A stretch of 58,869 nt of DNA from Anaeromyces robustus (GCA_002104895.1 MCFG01000414.1:1-58869); one strand, 5' to 3'; shown: positions 37,035 to 51,513, numbered from the stretch's first letter. Notes: generated from the letters alone by a model not told the origin. Numbers and translations: made by a program.

Positions 37035-38955
37035 ACTAATAAAAGAAAAAAAACTTGTATTTTTTTTATATTCGCATACTCGTATATTGTTAATTATGAG
37101 TAAGGTATAATACAAATAATAAATAAAATAAAATATACATTTTATTTTTTTTTTTTTTTTTTTTTTAATATTTAATAAAATAAATATATTATATAATCTA
37201 TATATTATAAATTATATATTATATATAATATATACAATATATAATATATATATAATATATATTCTTGTTCTAATTTTTAAAGTTTACTATTTATTATATT
37301 ATTTATTATATTGTTTTAATTAAATTTATAATATTTATATCAATTTTATTTTATCAATGTATTGTAATATATATAATATTTATAAAATATATAATCTAAA
37401 TATTTAATATATTAATAAATATATTGGCTTATATATAATTTCTATAGTGTATATGATATTAGTTTTTTTTTTTTTTTTTTTTTTTTTGATTTATTAATTT
37501 TTATATGTTATAAATTGTAAAAATTATAACATATAATATATAATATATTATAATATAAATGTAAATAAACAGAAAATTTAATTAAATTATTGAATTTCAT
37601 ATATTATAATGTATTATTAATATATAATTAACATATAAGTAAGCATAAATATATTATAAATAAATAATTTAATTATTATTATTTTTATTAATTATTAATA
37701 ATTAATAATAAAAAAATAACATTTATATTATTAATTATACTTTTACTATTATTTATTATTTATTTATTATTTTTTGAAATTTTAATTTTTGTTATGAATT
37801 TTTAATATTATAATTTTTTTTTTATTTTTATTTTTTATTTTTATTTTTATTTTTTTTTATATTTTTATATATTAAAAATTAATAATATCGAAAACAATTT
37901 TAGCATCACAGAAAAAAAATTATATAGAAAATTAATTGATTCAGTTCAAATTTCAATCATAGTAAATAAATAAACAAAATAAACAAATATTAATGAATAC
38001 TTTTTAATATAAATATATTATAAAGTATTAATTCTAACAAAAAATATTGTATATCATATTAATTTCAGAATCAATGAACTAATTTTTTTAATATATAGTT
38101 TTATATTTATAATATATTTAACATTTATAATTTTATAATTAAACATTGAAATAAAAAGGTGAGGAGACCTATTATTTATAATTTACATGATAATTTTATA
38201 TAAAAATTTTATTTTACAACTTGAAATATAGTTTAAAATTTGTTTTTATATTATAATTTATACAATTCTATTCTATTTTATTTTATTTTATTTTATTTTA
38301 TTTTATTTTATTTTATTTTATTTTATTTTGATTAAAATTACAATATTAAAATATTATTTTATAAAATTATTTAAATTTCCTATGAAACAATTAAAATAAT
38401 ATATTTGTATTAAAATCAGTAATGTTATTGTAAAAATTATGAATAATTTTTAAAATATAAAAAAAAATAATGTAAATTGATTCAAAATCTTATATATTAA
38501 TTATTATCATAATAGAAATTAATTTGAAATTTCAATTTATTATATTTATTATAATTAATGTATATATAAAATATAATTTAAATATTAATATTATAAATCA
38601 AAACATAATAATCTTATTATTATATTATAAATAAAAATATATGAATATGGTTTTATTCTTTTTTGATTTTTTATCATAATTTATTTTTTTTATTATAGAA
38701 ATTTAGTTTAAATCATACTAATTTTTTTTATATATATATATAAATCATATATATTATATAATATATTACGATTACCCAAATTTAAATATAAGAATTAATG
38801 AATAAATAATACAATTACATAAGATCAAATATAAATATATTTATTTCATAACCAATTTATTTTTTATTTTTTTTAAAATAAAGAAAAGTGAAATATATTT
38901 ATATAAAATCACATTCAAGCATTATTTTAAATAGTAAATATTAATTTAATGTATA
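37035..38955. other. AT-rich spacer and leader of the Zn2Cys6 regulator
   Basis: No gene. It holds poly-T runs near 37145-37166 and 37460-37487, TATA-type repeats, and a (TTTTA)n microsatellite at about 38268-38328. The last few hundred bases are the promoter/leader of the gene at 38956. A short upstream ATG (38949) opens a five-codon frame, ending at TAG, that overlaps the main start. Confidence 0.55.
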
Positions 38956-41900
38956 ATGGGCTATAGTTATCCATATAGAAATAATTCATCAAATAAATCA
39001 TCAGTCCCACCTATTACACCTGTAGCACCTTTACCAAATATACAACTTCCTATAGCATCTTTACCTGTAATACCTATTACAACTGCAACATCTACATCTA
39101 CAACTGATTCAGTTGATGCTAATAATCCTAATAATAAATATAAAGCATTTCCAAATGTAAAAAGAAAAAGAACAGCACAAGCATGTAATGCATGTCGAAG
39201 GAAACGTATTAAATGTGATGGAAAATCTCCGTGTACACCATGTATACAACATAAAACGGAATCAGAATGTTGTTTTGCTCAACCTTTAAAACGTGGACCT
39301 AGAAAAGGGTCAACACGTGTTAATTTAAAAGAAAGATTACATAAAGTTGAAGAATTACTTTTAGCATTAACTTCAAAGCAAAATATAGATGAAAGCAAAT
39401 TAGAATTAATAAAATCTGTTACTGAAAATGCAAAATCAAAAATTTCATCTAAAACTACACAATCAGCATCTTCTTCTGTAAAACCTATAACTCCAGTAGC
39501 ACCAGCTACTGCGAAATCATCAGTAACACCTACAGCTAATGGTTCTACTTCATTATTATCTCAAAAACCATTAACTCCTTCATTGTTACCAAATAGTTCA
39601 TCTTTATCAACAGCAAATACCCCAATATTACCAAACCCAACAACTGCTGATGCTACAGCAGCAGCTTCATCATTATTAACTTCAAATCCTAGTTTAGCAG
39701 CAGCTGCAAGTGCTACAGCATCAAATAATCTTTTAAATGCATTACAAGCACAAGCACAAGCACAGGCACAAGCTCAAGCAAGTGCTTCATCTTCTACTTC
39801 ATCCATTAATAATAATACAAAAGAATCAGATAGTTCTGTACAAAATTTAACTTCAATATTAAATCAATCTTTATTAAATTCATTATTATTAAATCAACAG
39901 CAACAACAAGCTGCATTAAAAAACACTACAACTAAACCTTCAACAAATACAGAAGCATTAGCTGCATTAGATGCTATTACTCAACAACAACAAAAACAAC
40001 TTGCTTCAAATTTAAATACAACAAATGCTTCTCAATTATTAGCATTGGCATCTGCTACAGCAACAAATTCACAAAATTCAATAAATTCAGGTATCGATTT
40101 ACTCAATCCACAAAATCAAATTAATCTTTTAACATTAGCTGCTTTACAAAATAATAGTAAAGTGAAAAATAATTTATCATCATTGACCTCCAAGCAAAAT
40201 ATAACATCTAATACACCTAATCAAACATTAAATAATACCGAAGCAACTATAAATAAATCTGGTACTTCACCATTTACATCTTCATTACCTACTATGACAC
40301 CAAGTCCAAAATCTCTTCTTGAAGCTTCTATTCCAATGTCACCTTCGTTACCATTAAAGAACAATAAAAGAAAAGCAAAACCAACAAAACGTAATAGTAT
40401 TCCAAATAAAAAAATGGCTACTTCATTATATAAAGATCAATTAACTCTTAATCAAGAAAATATTATTGATTTAACCAATACTGGAACATCATCAATAACT
40501 AATAAACTATCATCTGCAGTTAATGTCAATACAATAAATCCAAAAATAGAGGAAGAAATATTAAAAAAGAAAATTAAAAGTATTGGTAAATTACCAGGTG
40601 AGAAAAATGAAATACCCTATATGACATCAAATAATTCAATAACGATTCCAAGTTCATGGTCTAATACTACAGCAAATCAAAATGTAACTTCAACTTCAGC
40701 AATTACTTCTAGTATTTATAAAAATTTATTAAATAACTCAAAAAAGGAAACCGAAACACCTTCAAATCAATCATCTAGTTCATCAAGTTCATCCGTTAGT
40801 AATTTACCATTTATTAAAGTTTCTTCTCAAACTCCTGTAATACCACCTACTTCTCTTTTCAATACTGAATCCATTGTCAATAAATCATCATCAAATAATG
40901 TAAATGTTAATCTTTTAAAGAATATATATGCTAATAACACCGATAATAAATCCGTATTAACACCAAATGCTAAATTAAATTTAGAAAAAGAGAATAATTC
41001 AAAAGAAAATGCTACTACTAATCAACAATTAAAATTACAACAACTTATTCAAAATTCATTTAAGCAATTAACAAAAAATGGTAATATCAATGAAGAACTT
41101 TTAGCTAATAATCCTTTATATAGTCAACTATTACTTAATTCTACTGCAGCAACAAGAACAAACACTAATAATACAATAGATACCTTAGTTAATGATAACA
41201 ATTTTGTAACCTCTTCAGCCAATGCTTTAAATCCTAATTTAGGTACTTTTGATTTAACTGATTCACTAGTGACCCCTAATATCAATAATATAAATAATTT
41301 TTCACAATCCTCTACCTCTGGTATTGATAATCTCTTAATGACTAATAATTTAAATAATTATCAATTTAATTCTTTAACTTCCACACAACAAACTACTAAT
41401 GATAACGATGATAATGTAAATACAATTAATCCTAAAACTGATTCTTTAAATGCCCTAGTTAGTGCTAATAAATTTAATGGTTTTCGTCAAACTAAGACTT
41501 CACCACTTATTAGTCAAAATGGTTTAACTATTCCAAGTGATCATAGTAATTCTTATTTAATATCTGATAAAAATGTTAATGTTGGTTTAGACTTTTTAAA
41601 TACAATAAATAATACCAATAGTTTGAATTCCTTAAATATTAATAATTTATATCGTAGTAAGTTATTGAATTCACTTAATCCACTCAATCCACTTAATCCA
41701 TTAAATTCACGTGAAACCTTGAATGAAAATATATTAATGTATAATTTAAATCCTGAATTATTACAAAATTACCCAATTTCCCTAGGAACCCCAGGAAAAT
41801 TAGGTAATGAAAATTTATTAAATGGTAAATCTTCTCTTCTTACCAATAAAGATAAAGTTAATATGGATACCGATGAAAAGAAAAATGATGAAAAATCATA

Positions 41901-42784
41901 TAAAGGTGATCTTGGTGTTGCCTTCATTGATATGAAATCATCTGGTGGATATATTTATTTTGGAAATTCATCTTGTGTTGGTTTAGCTTCTAATTTAATT
42001 AATGATCTTTCATCAGAAAAGAAGACTTCTTCTTTCTCATTTAATGATTTAAAAAATATACTTGCTTCCGTTTCAAATCGTAAAGAGGATGATTCAAATG
42101 TCGTTAATATTAATTCAAGAGTAGAAGATGTTACCCCTATTACTACAAAAGAAAACTTTAAGAAAATTCTTGAACTTTTCTTTGATAATCTTCATCCTAT
42201 TATACCTCTTTTTAATCGTCAAGTCTTCACCTCTCTTTTAGATGATGATCCAGATGCACCAGGATATCAACTTTTATTACATTGTATTCTTGCTGTAGTA
42301 GGTAAATATATACCAAAAGAAGAATTACCAAAAGATTTACCATCTGATATAAGTCAATTAGCCTTTGATTGGTCAAGAAATCAATTACAAAAAGTATTTG
42401 ATATTCCAAGTCTTCCAACGGTACAAGCTCTTATTATTCTTTCTACACTTGCTATGAGTAATCCACGTTCTGAAATGGGTTATTCAACTTATACCTATAC
42501 TGGTACAGCCGTAAGAATGGCTCATGAATTAGGTTTACATCGTGATTTAATGTTAAGAGGTCAAGATCATACCCTAGAAGAAAAGAATGAAACAAGAAGA
42601 GCTTGGGTTCTTTTATATATTTTAGATAGACAAAGTGCATTAATGACAGGTAATTTTTTTTTTGTTTTTGTTTTTGTTTTTGTTTGCTTTAAAAAAATAA
42701 ATAAATAAATAAATAAATAAAAATTAAATATAATAATAATAATAAATAATAAATAATAAAAATAATAAATAATAAAAAATAAAT

Positions 42785-42816
<32 letters not shown>

Positions 42817-42847
42817 TAATAATAATAATAAATAATGATAAATAATC

Positions 42848-42920
<73 letters not shown>

Positions 42921-44641
42921 TAATAATAAATATATCCATTTAAAATTTACTTTATATTATTATTTATTATAATAGGTCGTCCAATGATTATTGATGATAG
43001 TGATTGGGATATTCCACCACCAACTGTTGATTCAAATGAAACTACAGAAAGTGAAAAAGCATCTGTTCAAGCATTATCTGTTAGACTTGAACTTTTTGAA
43101 ATTGTAGGTGAAATATCACGTTGGAGTAATGCTGGTAAAAGAAAGGCTTCTCATGAAAGTGATCCATTAAAGAAAGAAAAATTTGTAATTTTACATCAAA
43201 AGAAATTAACTGAATGGAGAAATTCAATACCATCATTTTTACAATGGACTGATCCACCTTATTTATATAATGATGATGATTCAAATCCAATGAACTTTAT
43301 AAAAAGTGAACTTTCATCTCCATCACCAATATTATCTTTAACTCCTGATGCTAATAAAAAATTAAATTTTGATATAAAATCAGAAAAAATTAATAAAAAT
43401 GATATATTAAATACCAATTCTAATTCCACTTCCACTTCTATTTCTACATCATCATTAGATACAAATACGAATACTACTACTAATAATACTAATAATACTA
43501 ATACTAATACTAATACTAATAATAATACTAATAAATCCTCAACTTCAAATTCAACCGTTACCAATACAGAAAATTCTTCAACTGATGCTGTTTTAACTAA
43601 ATCACCAAAAGATTTAGTATGGACTATGTTTCCATTATATCTTGCAGCCATTTACTATCGTGCTCAATTAACACTTCATGTATATTCTCTTACTTCCTCT
43701 TCTTTAACTCCAACAGTTATTCAATCTAAAAAAATATGTGCCTCTGCTGCTATTTATTTAACTAATATTATTATATCCATGATGGCTATTACTCCAGAAC
43801 CACATCCATTATGTTCCTTCTTTTTAGCTCAATTACCAACTACTATTATGACCTGTATTAGTGTTCAATTATTTATTGTAAAATCTAATTATTGGTCTAT
43901 TGAAGAAAGACATACTGCTACAAAGGCCATTTTAAATAATATTCAACTTTTAAAAATTTCAAAAGTTCAACCATTAGCAACCTATCTTTATGCTTATGCT
44001 AAATGGATTGTTCGTAAAGCTAATATTGAAATTAAAGAATCTGATCTTGAAAGTATTGATGCTATGAATGCTAACACTACTTCATCAAATCTTAAATCTA
44101 TTTATTCTTCTATTTATTCCTCTTCTAAACATAATATGATTAATACAGAATCATTAAATAATAATAATATACCTTATCCTATGAATAAAATAAGTCCTAC
44201 AAATAATACCACTTCATTGAATTCTACCACAAATTTCATTGATCCAAACTTTTTAAATGAAACAGGTAAATATAATAATAATAATTAATAATTAATAATA
44301 ATAATTATAATAATGATAATAATAATAATAATAAACTTGAATTTAATTTTATTAAAATTAATTTAATTTAATTTTACTAATTACTAATTATATTATTATT
44401 TTATATAATATTTCTATTGCTATTATTATTAAATTCATTATTTTCATCTTTTAAAGGAAAAAATATATTAAATATTGAAGAAGGAATAATTGATCCAAAA
44501 AATAAAGATATACCAGTGACCAATAATTTACAAGATGATGCATTCTTAAAGGCATATCAAGAAGCATTAAAACATAATGATCCATTCTTAACTACTATGG
44601 ATTTCCGTGATTTAATACAAGAAATGAATCTTGAATTTTAA
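38956..44641 (+). CDS. Zn2Cys6 fungal-specific transcription factor
   Basis: Three exons, 38956-42649, 42976-44265 and 44457-44641, both junctions phase 1, give 1722 residues. A Gal4-type binuclear zinc cluster lies at 77-105: Cys 77, 80, 87, 93, 96 and 105 (C-x2-C-x6-C-x5-C-x2-C-x8-C), within RTAQACNACRRKRIKCDG and preceded by basic KRKR. A short heptad-like segment after it (RLHKVEELLLALTSK) could dimerise. Residues about 150-1040 are Ser/Asn/Thr/Gln-rich, likely disordered and activating. From about 1065 the fungal_trans middle homology region begins (ILELFFDNLHPIIPLFNRQV, AVRMAHELGLHRDL, ALMTGRPMIIDD across intron 1). It is interrupted in exon 2 by a Thr/Asn/Ser insert. The C-terminus is DFRDLIQEMNLEF. 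Binding to CGG-type half sites is expected from the family; targets are unknown. Confidence 0.9.
42722..42935. repeat. AAT microsatellite in intron 1 of the regulator
   Basis: More than 60 AAT/ATA triplets fill most of the intron 42650-42975. The minus strand gives an artefactual poly-Ile frame. Confidence 0.9.
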
Positions 44642-46017
44642 ATAAATTAATAAAAAAATATAATTAACATTTTTTTTTTTTTTTAATAATTATAAATTAA
44701 TAATCATTTTCTTTTTTTAAAATATATAATAATAATAATAATAATAACAAGTATAATAATAACAATAACAATATTAATAATAATCTTTTTTTTTTTTCAA
44801 CAACGTTTAACACATTTTACAATTTTTTTTTTAATAAAAAATTATATATATACATATAAGTTATAATAATAATAAGTTGTAGTAATAATAATTTAAATAA
44901 AAAAAAAAAAAAATAGATAAAAAAAAAAATAAAAAAATAAAAATATATATATATATATATATAAAATTGAAAAATTCAAATTCTTTATTATATATTTAAT
45001 ATTATTTTTTATTATATTTTTTTTTATAATTTTATTATTTAATATTATTACTATTATTTATTACTATTATTATTAACATTTAATATTTAACATATTTATT
45101 TTCTTTTATCAAAAAAAAAAAAAATTTTTTTTGTAAAAAATTTTATAATAATTATCTTAAAAAATCAATCCAAAAAGAATTTAATAATTATAAGGAATAA
45201 TATTATTAAGTTTTATATATTTATATAAAGATTTATATTCAATTCTTATTTTAATATTTTTATTTTTTTTTTTTTTCTTCTGTTATTTTTATTATTATAA
45301 ATATTTATTAAATTTTTAATTTTTTATTTTTTATTTTACTTTAATTTTTCTCTTTAAATTCTTTTTTTTGTAATTTTTATCTAATTTTTCTCTAATTTTT
45401 TAATCATAAACTAAAATAAATAATAATAATAATAAACGTATCATAATAATAATAATTATAATTAATTGGAATAAAATTTTTATAATATTACAAAAGGTTT
45501 AATGTTGTTTCTTTTTTTATATATATATATATGTTACTTTTCAGTTTTTTTTTTAAATAAAAAATATGAAAGAGTATAATAATAATTATAATAATAATTA
45601 TAATAATAAAAAGATTAAATATTATATATATAATATATAAATATAAATATGTTTATATATTATTTCTTTTTTTTTTTTTTAATTTATAATTATTATAATT
45701 ATTATTTCATTAAGAAGATTTATAAATTATAAAAATAATAATAATTAAACTTTTTTTATATTTTTATTTTTTAGTTATTTTTTTTTTTTTTTTAATTTCA
45801 TAAAAATAATTAATATAAAATATAAATTGTATATATATATATACACTTTTTTTTATTCAATTTATTAATAAATAATTAAAAATTTATTTTTTTTTATTTA
45901 AGAATTATTAATATCTTAAAAAGCATACATAAAATATAAATAATAAATTAAAGATATATATATATTTTTTTTAAAAAAAAGAATTATAATATATAAATAA
46001 TAATAACAATAATATCA
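44642..46017. other. AT-rich spacer
   Basis: No gene: A/T homopolymers, TA dinucleotide runs and scattered AAT triplets between two plus-strand genes. No specific promoter element can be picked out. Confidence 0.6.
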
Positions 46018-46548
46018 ATGTTTAATTATTTTGAAAAATTATTTAAAAGTTATTATAATGATAATAATATTGATATGACCATAACAGAAAATCATAAAAT
46101 AGCTAAAAATGAAATTTCACCAGCAATAGAACAATTTTTAAAAGATAAAAGTAATGAAGAAATTTTTAATGAAGTTTTAAAAGTTATCAATAATCGACTT
46201 TATTTTTATCAAAATTTTATTTTTTCTAAAGAGCAAAAAACAGGATTAGAAGATAATTCTATTTTAACTAAAATAATTTATGAATTATGTCAATTACCTG
46301 ATAAATTTTTTGACTATAATGATTTTTTTATTCGTACTGAAGAAGATGCTTATAACCGTGAATCATTAATATTATTACTATCTATGTATGATATAATTAG
46401 TACAGAAATAAAAGAAAATGAATATAAAGTTAATACAAAATATAATGAAGAAGCTCTTCAAAAAGCTATACAGTATAATAAAGAACATATTACAGAAAGA
46501 ATTTTAGTTGATTTATCTAAAGCTAATTTCTCAATGTTTAATAAATGA
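46018..46548 (+). CDS. Unrecognised 176-residue protein
   Basis: Single-exon frame starting MFNYFEKLFKSYYNDNNIDM. I do not recognise the family. It is charged and predicted mainly helical (ISPAIEQFLKDKSNEEIFNE, RESLILLLSMYDIISTEI, EEALQKAIQYNKEHITERIL), with no signal peptide, membrane segment, cysteine motif or low-complexity tract. Codon content (GAA, AAA, mixed GAT/GAC and Leu codons) and absence of homopolymers stand out from the surroundings, which is the reason to call it real. No linked partner suggests a role. Confidence 0.6.
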   Translation: MFNYFEKLFKSYYNDNNIDMTITENHKIAKNEISPAIEQFLKDKSNEEIFNEVLKVINNRLYFYQNFIFSKEQKTGLEDNSILTKIIYELCQLPDKFFDYNDFFIRTEEDAYNRESLILLLSMYDIISTEIKENEYKVNTKYNEEALQKAIQYNKEHITERILVDLSKANFSMFNK

Positions 46549-47088
46549 AAATGAAAATAAAAATGAAAAAAAAAATAATAATAATATAAATAATATAATA
46601 AAAAAAAATATAGAGAAAAAAAATATTTTACAAATAAAGTTGCATTTTATTTAATACTGTTAATAATTTTTTTTTTATTTTTAATATAAAATATATATAT
46701 AATTCAATTCTAACATTTCCGTTCCAATAATTAAAAGAAAAACGATATATCATTAATATCATTAAATTAATAAAAAAAAAATTAAATTATTTTAAGAAAA
46801 AACAATTTATTTTAAGAAATAAATAAAATGATAATTTATTTTACATATCTTTCTTTTTTTTGAATACTTATATAAATTATAATAAATGTAAATTCTGAAA
46901 TTGATTTTTAAAAATCAATTTCAAATGTAATTAAAATAAAATATATATAATAAAAAATAATAAAAAATAAAAAATTTTTAAACGAAATGTTTATAATTTA
47001 ATTAAAATAATTATTTTAAATTTAATTATTATAAATATTATAATTAATTTTTCCTTTTTTAAAATTAGTATATTTATACATTTATTTA

Positions 47089-47292
<204 letters not shown>

Positions 47293-47819
47293 ATATATAC
47301 TTAAAGCCTATGTTGCAAACCATTAGTGAATAAATATATTAATATATTAATACATTAATATAATATATTATATTTTTAAGGTATACTCTTTACATACATA
47401 AGGCTTCAGGGTCAGCTCCAAGAACAATAGTTTCTTTTACATTCAGATTAGTATAAAGGGAAGTATTTAATGAGAAAAAAAAAATAAATAAATATATAAT
47501 ATATACTAATTATAATGAAGAATATGAACTATTTATAATTGGAAGTTTCATTGGTATATTCTATTCATAGATTCATATATGGTGAGCCTACAGATTGGAC
47601 CTGTTCATTGCAAGTATGTAGAGTCTATGTGCAACTGCAAAATATATAAATATACCAATAACTGTCGACACCAAAATGGTAAATCAGAGAATATATTACT
47701 CATGTAATAATCATATAAGAAAAAAATATTCTCTTTTTAAAATAGAATAACATATAAAATAGAAAATATAACCTAATAAATCATAAAAAAATAAATAAAT
47801 AAAGATAAGCTCATACATT

Positions 47820-47822
<3 letters not shown>

Positions 47823-47851
<29 letters not shown>

Positions 47852-47911
47852 AAAAAACTAATAAATTAATGTATTTAATTATTAATTTTTTGAGCTTTTT
47901 TTTTTTTTTTT
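47823..47911. repeat. Hairpin with poly-A and poly-T ends
   Basis: A 25-base A run, then GCTCAAAAAACTAATAAATT, a 5-base loop, then the inverse TTAATTATTAATTTTTTGAG and CT followed by 16 T. Arms match except for two single-base differences. It resembles a small foldback element. Confidence 0.65.
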
Positions 47912-48418
47912 CCTAATTTATATTTAAAAACATATAATATAATAAAATACAATTAAAATGAAGTATACATATATAATGATAAAATTATTTGTAATAATAA
48001 CAATCGAAATTTTTCATTTTAAAGTTTATTAACAATCGTAAAACGTTATATTATAGAGTTTAAATAAAATCTTTCAATCAATTTATTGTAACCGAATATA
48101 TCTAAAATAAAAAACAATCTATAATATATTTTAATATAAACAAAAAATCAAAATAAAATAATGAAATAAAGAGTTAATTTTTAATAAATTAAAAGTCAAA
48201 TTTTATTTTAAAAATTATTTGCCTTTTTTTTTTAACTTTACAAAATAATTTATTTATTTATTATTTATTTATAAATTTTTACTAATATAAATAAATTTTT
48301 ATTAAAAAAATATATTTTTATAAATATGTTTAAATAGATGATTATCGATATATCTATAATCTTTGAGTGTCTTTGGTCTTTAATATTTGAATAATTTTGC
48401 TAATATTATTTGTTATTG

Positions 48419-48452
<34 letters not shown>

Positions 48453-48862
48453 TCATACAATATATGTGCTATATAAACATTAATAAATATAATTTAAATT
48501 TTTTATTTAATAATATTTACAATAATATATTAAGTTATTTTGAAAATTTCTATTTCTCTATAACAAAAAAATTCTTTATATCATTAATAATATATTGATT
48601 TTCTTTTACTATAATCATTATTTAAAGATATATTATTGATTTATTTTATATGACATAATTGTATATCCAAAGGAGACCAAACTAGTATAATTCTTTAAGA
48701 ATTTTATTATTTTTTTTTTAGTTTTGTTTATATATATATACATTATACATTATATATATTATATATATATCATTATATTACTTTATTTTAATATAAAATA
48801 AAGGAAAGTATTGTTTTTTTTTATTTTATTTTTCTTTTTAGTAATTATTTGCACCACTTTTT

Positions 48863-49036
48863 CTAATATTTACAAATAATGTATAAAGCATGAATCATAC
48901 CAGGAATGAAACCTAAAATAGTTAATAGAACGTTAATAACGAAATCCTTCCCAATACCCCTTTCTAAGAAAACACCAAGTGGTGGAATGATAATAGCACC
49001 GGCAATTTTGAAGATATCAGAAAAAGTGAAAGGCAT
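48863..49036 (-). CDS. PMP3-type plasma membrane proteolipid
   Basis: A 57-residue frame of the UPF0057/PMP3 family, starting MPFTFSDIFKIAGAIIIPPL and ending MIHALYIICKY. Two hydrophobic helices surround the family signature PPLGVFLERG and a short hydrophilic loop (GKDFVIN). In yeast Pmp3 controls plasma membrane potential and tolerance to salt. The frame is uninterrupted and ends at TAG. A paralogue lies at 56705 on the same strand, 66% or more identical by eye. Confidence 0.95.
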   Translation of the reverse strand: MPFTFSDIFKIAGAIIIPPLGVFLERGIGKDFVINVLLTILGFIPGMIHALYIICKY

Positions 49037-49461
49037 TTTAAAAAGAAAAATTAATTTTATTTAGTTATATATATTTAATTTTTATAGATATAAATCTTTT
49101 TAATAATTTATTTATATTTTTTTATTATTAAACAAATAATAAAAAATAATCAAAAACAACATCAAAATTCGAATTATTTATACTTTTTTTTTTCTTCATT
49201 ATTATTATTATAATTAACTATTATTATTAATTAATTTATTTATTATAATTAACTATTATTGTTATTAACTATTATTATTAGCCTCATATTGAATGGTTTT
49301 TTTTTCAAATAGAATTATATTATTTAGTTTTATAATTATGATTTATAAATATAAAAAGTTTAACTAATACTAGATGAACAATACAATTAATTACCAATTA
49401 TTTATTATATTACATTATATTATATTATACGATTATTTAATATAAATATCAATCATTTCTA

Positions 49462-49493
<32 letters not shown>

Positions 49494-49689
49494 AATATAG
49501 TTTATTTAAAGTTAAAATAAACAAAAAGAAAATGAAAAAAAAATATATATATATATATATTTTATACATTAAAAATTATTAAATATATTTTATTATTTAT
49601 TATTATTTTAATGATCAAATAGTTCAGGAAATTATAATTTCTATAATTTATTATTAATGAATTTAATATTATATTTTTTTTAAAAAAAT

Positions 49690-50110
49690 TAAAAATCTTC
49701 CTATTTTTCTTTCCTTTATTAATAGTAAAACTAATTATTTGACATGTATCATGTATAAAAATAAAAGTTCAAGAATATATCAAGAACAATAAAAAGAAAT
49801 AAAACAAATAAAATTTAAAATTATTTGTTTAATATATTTAAAAAGAACAAATAAATAAACTTAATATATATTTTCTTATAATTTTGATAAATACAATTAA
49901 ATAAAAAGACTTAATTTAAGAATTAAATAATAATGATTTATTATTATTATTATTATTATTATTACTAACTATTATTATTATTACTAACTATTATCTTATT
50001 ATTATTATTAATATAGTAGTTATCTTTTATTATTATTAAATTCTGAAGTTTAATTAAGTTTAAAATAATCTAACCATAAAATATTTTAAGTTTGAGATAA
50101 GCATTATTGT
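49690..50110. repeat. Duplicated noncoding block, copy A
   Basis: Shares with 54480-54800, in the same orientation and order, TTATTTGACATGT, GAAATAAAA(C/T)AAATAAA, GAAGTTTAAAATAATC and AAGTTTGAGAT(A/T)A(G/A)CATTATT. Roughly 400 bases, interrupted by microsatellite in this copy. Function unknown. Confidence 0.6.
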
Positions 50111-50221
50111 TTTATATATATATCTTACATAGTTATATTGCTTTTTTTCTTTAAAAAAAAATCAAACAAAAAAAATTATATAACAATAATAATATTTATA
50201 ATTATTAATTATTATGATATT

Positions 50222-50400
50222 TACCAGTTTTTAATCCTGGCTTTCAAAGCTTAGTCATAATATTTCTAAGTCCGACACAGCAACATATTTGATCATTTTT
50301 TAATTAATTGAAGAACTTGTTTTGTCAATAATATGTAATAAAAAATTAAAAATATAAATTGTCACCCATATACAGAGGGGTGACTTTTTATATGGTATCA
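50222..50400 (+). ncRNA. Candidate structured RNA
   Basis: In an A/T desert this stretch has three separate stems: CCAG...CTGG near 50223-50240, CTTAG...CTAAG near 50249-50271, and a perfect 7-bp GTCACCC/GGGTGAC stem near 50360-50384 followed at once by TTTTT. An ATTTTTTAA tract resembling an Sm site lies between them. No known snRNA or snoRNA was recognised, so this is only a candidate; a decayed element is the main alternative. Confidence 0.25.
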
Positions 50401-50465
50401 ATGGTTTCTGTAAAACCAAATAAATATAGGTTTGATAAGGAAATAATTTCATACACTCTATGTAA

Positions 50466-50480
50466 TGTGTCACGTCACAT
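50466..50480. promoter_or_regulatory. Possible bZIP site TGTGTCACGTCACAT
   Basis: An ACGT-core 15-mer containing TGACGTG on the minus strand, like UPR elements or CRE half-sites bound by bZIP factors. The identical 15-mer occurs inverted at 58627-58641. Confidence 0.3.
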
Positions 50481-51513
50481 GTGAAGTCAAAAAAAAAAAT
50501 TATTTTATTATTTATTACATATTTTTTTTTTATTTAACATTTTTTATAATTACCAAATAAATGTATTAAACCTTAATAAATAAAAAATAATCAACATTTA
50601 TGATATATATTATTATATATTTTTTATTAATATATATATTAAGTATATATTTATTATTGGTCTAATGATTGATAAAAATTTTTAGATTTAACTATAATAT
50701 ATAACATAATATTATATAATATTATATCATACATTTATTAATTAATTATTATGATAATAAAATAGATATTATTATTTTTACTTAAATCTATCAATAAAGT
50801 CTATAAATTTTTACAATATATATACAATTATAAAAAAGTATGTTAAAATAAATATTATTTATAATAATTATATGAAATATACGTTTTTTTTTTTTTTGTA
50901 TTAATAAATTTATGAATAAGTATATAAGAAAGAAACAAAAAACATGTAAAAAAAAATTTTGTAAAAATAAAATAATTTTATTATTTTATTATTTAAATTT
51001 TCTTCAAATTGTAATTTATTAATTTATTATTAATTTAAATTAAAAATAATAAAACTTTAAAAATAAATATATCAAGTTACACAAACAAGATTAATAATTT
51101 TTTGTTAAAAACAAAGTAACTTAACGTGGCTTGATATACATTAACATATAAATTGAAACTGTTATTAATCAAAAAGTTTTATTTTTATAAATATTATAGT
51201 AGTTTTTTTTTTTAAAAAAAAAAAAAACAGTTAATAATATATCAATGAGAAAAGTACTGTTTAAATATAAATTATTTTATCATTTGTTTTTTTAAGATGA
51301 TAAAAAGAAAAAAAAAAACTTTTTTAAAATATCATTGATCTTGTTTAACACTGTCTTGAACAATAATATTATAGTGTGTAACTCAAGAAAAAATTTGTTA
51401 ATTTTTTTTTTTTTATATTGAACAATAAATGTTAAACATTATTTAATTATATTAATATTAGTTCTAGGTTTTTTACTCTTTTAAAAGGATTTGTACTATC
51501 ATTTTTTGGAGAG

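Noticed and set aside
42724-42939. Poly-Ile minus-strand frame
   Set aside because: AAT microsatellite in the intron of the Zn2Cys6 gene.
42227-43651. Minus-strand frames opposite the Zn2Cys6 gene
   Set aside because: Shadows of well-supported plus-strand exons with conserved fungal_trans motifs.
48410-48598. 62-residue frame on the plus strand
   Set aside because: Starts in a TA dinucleotide run and codes only Ile/Tyr/Asn/Phe; no family features.
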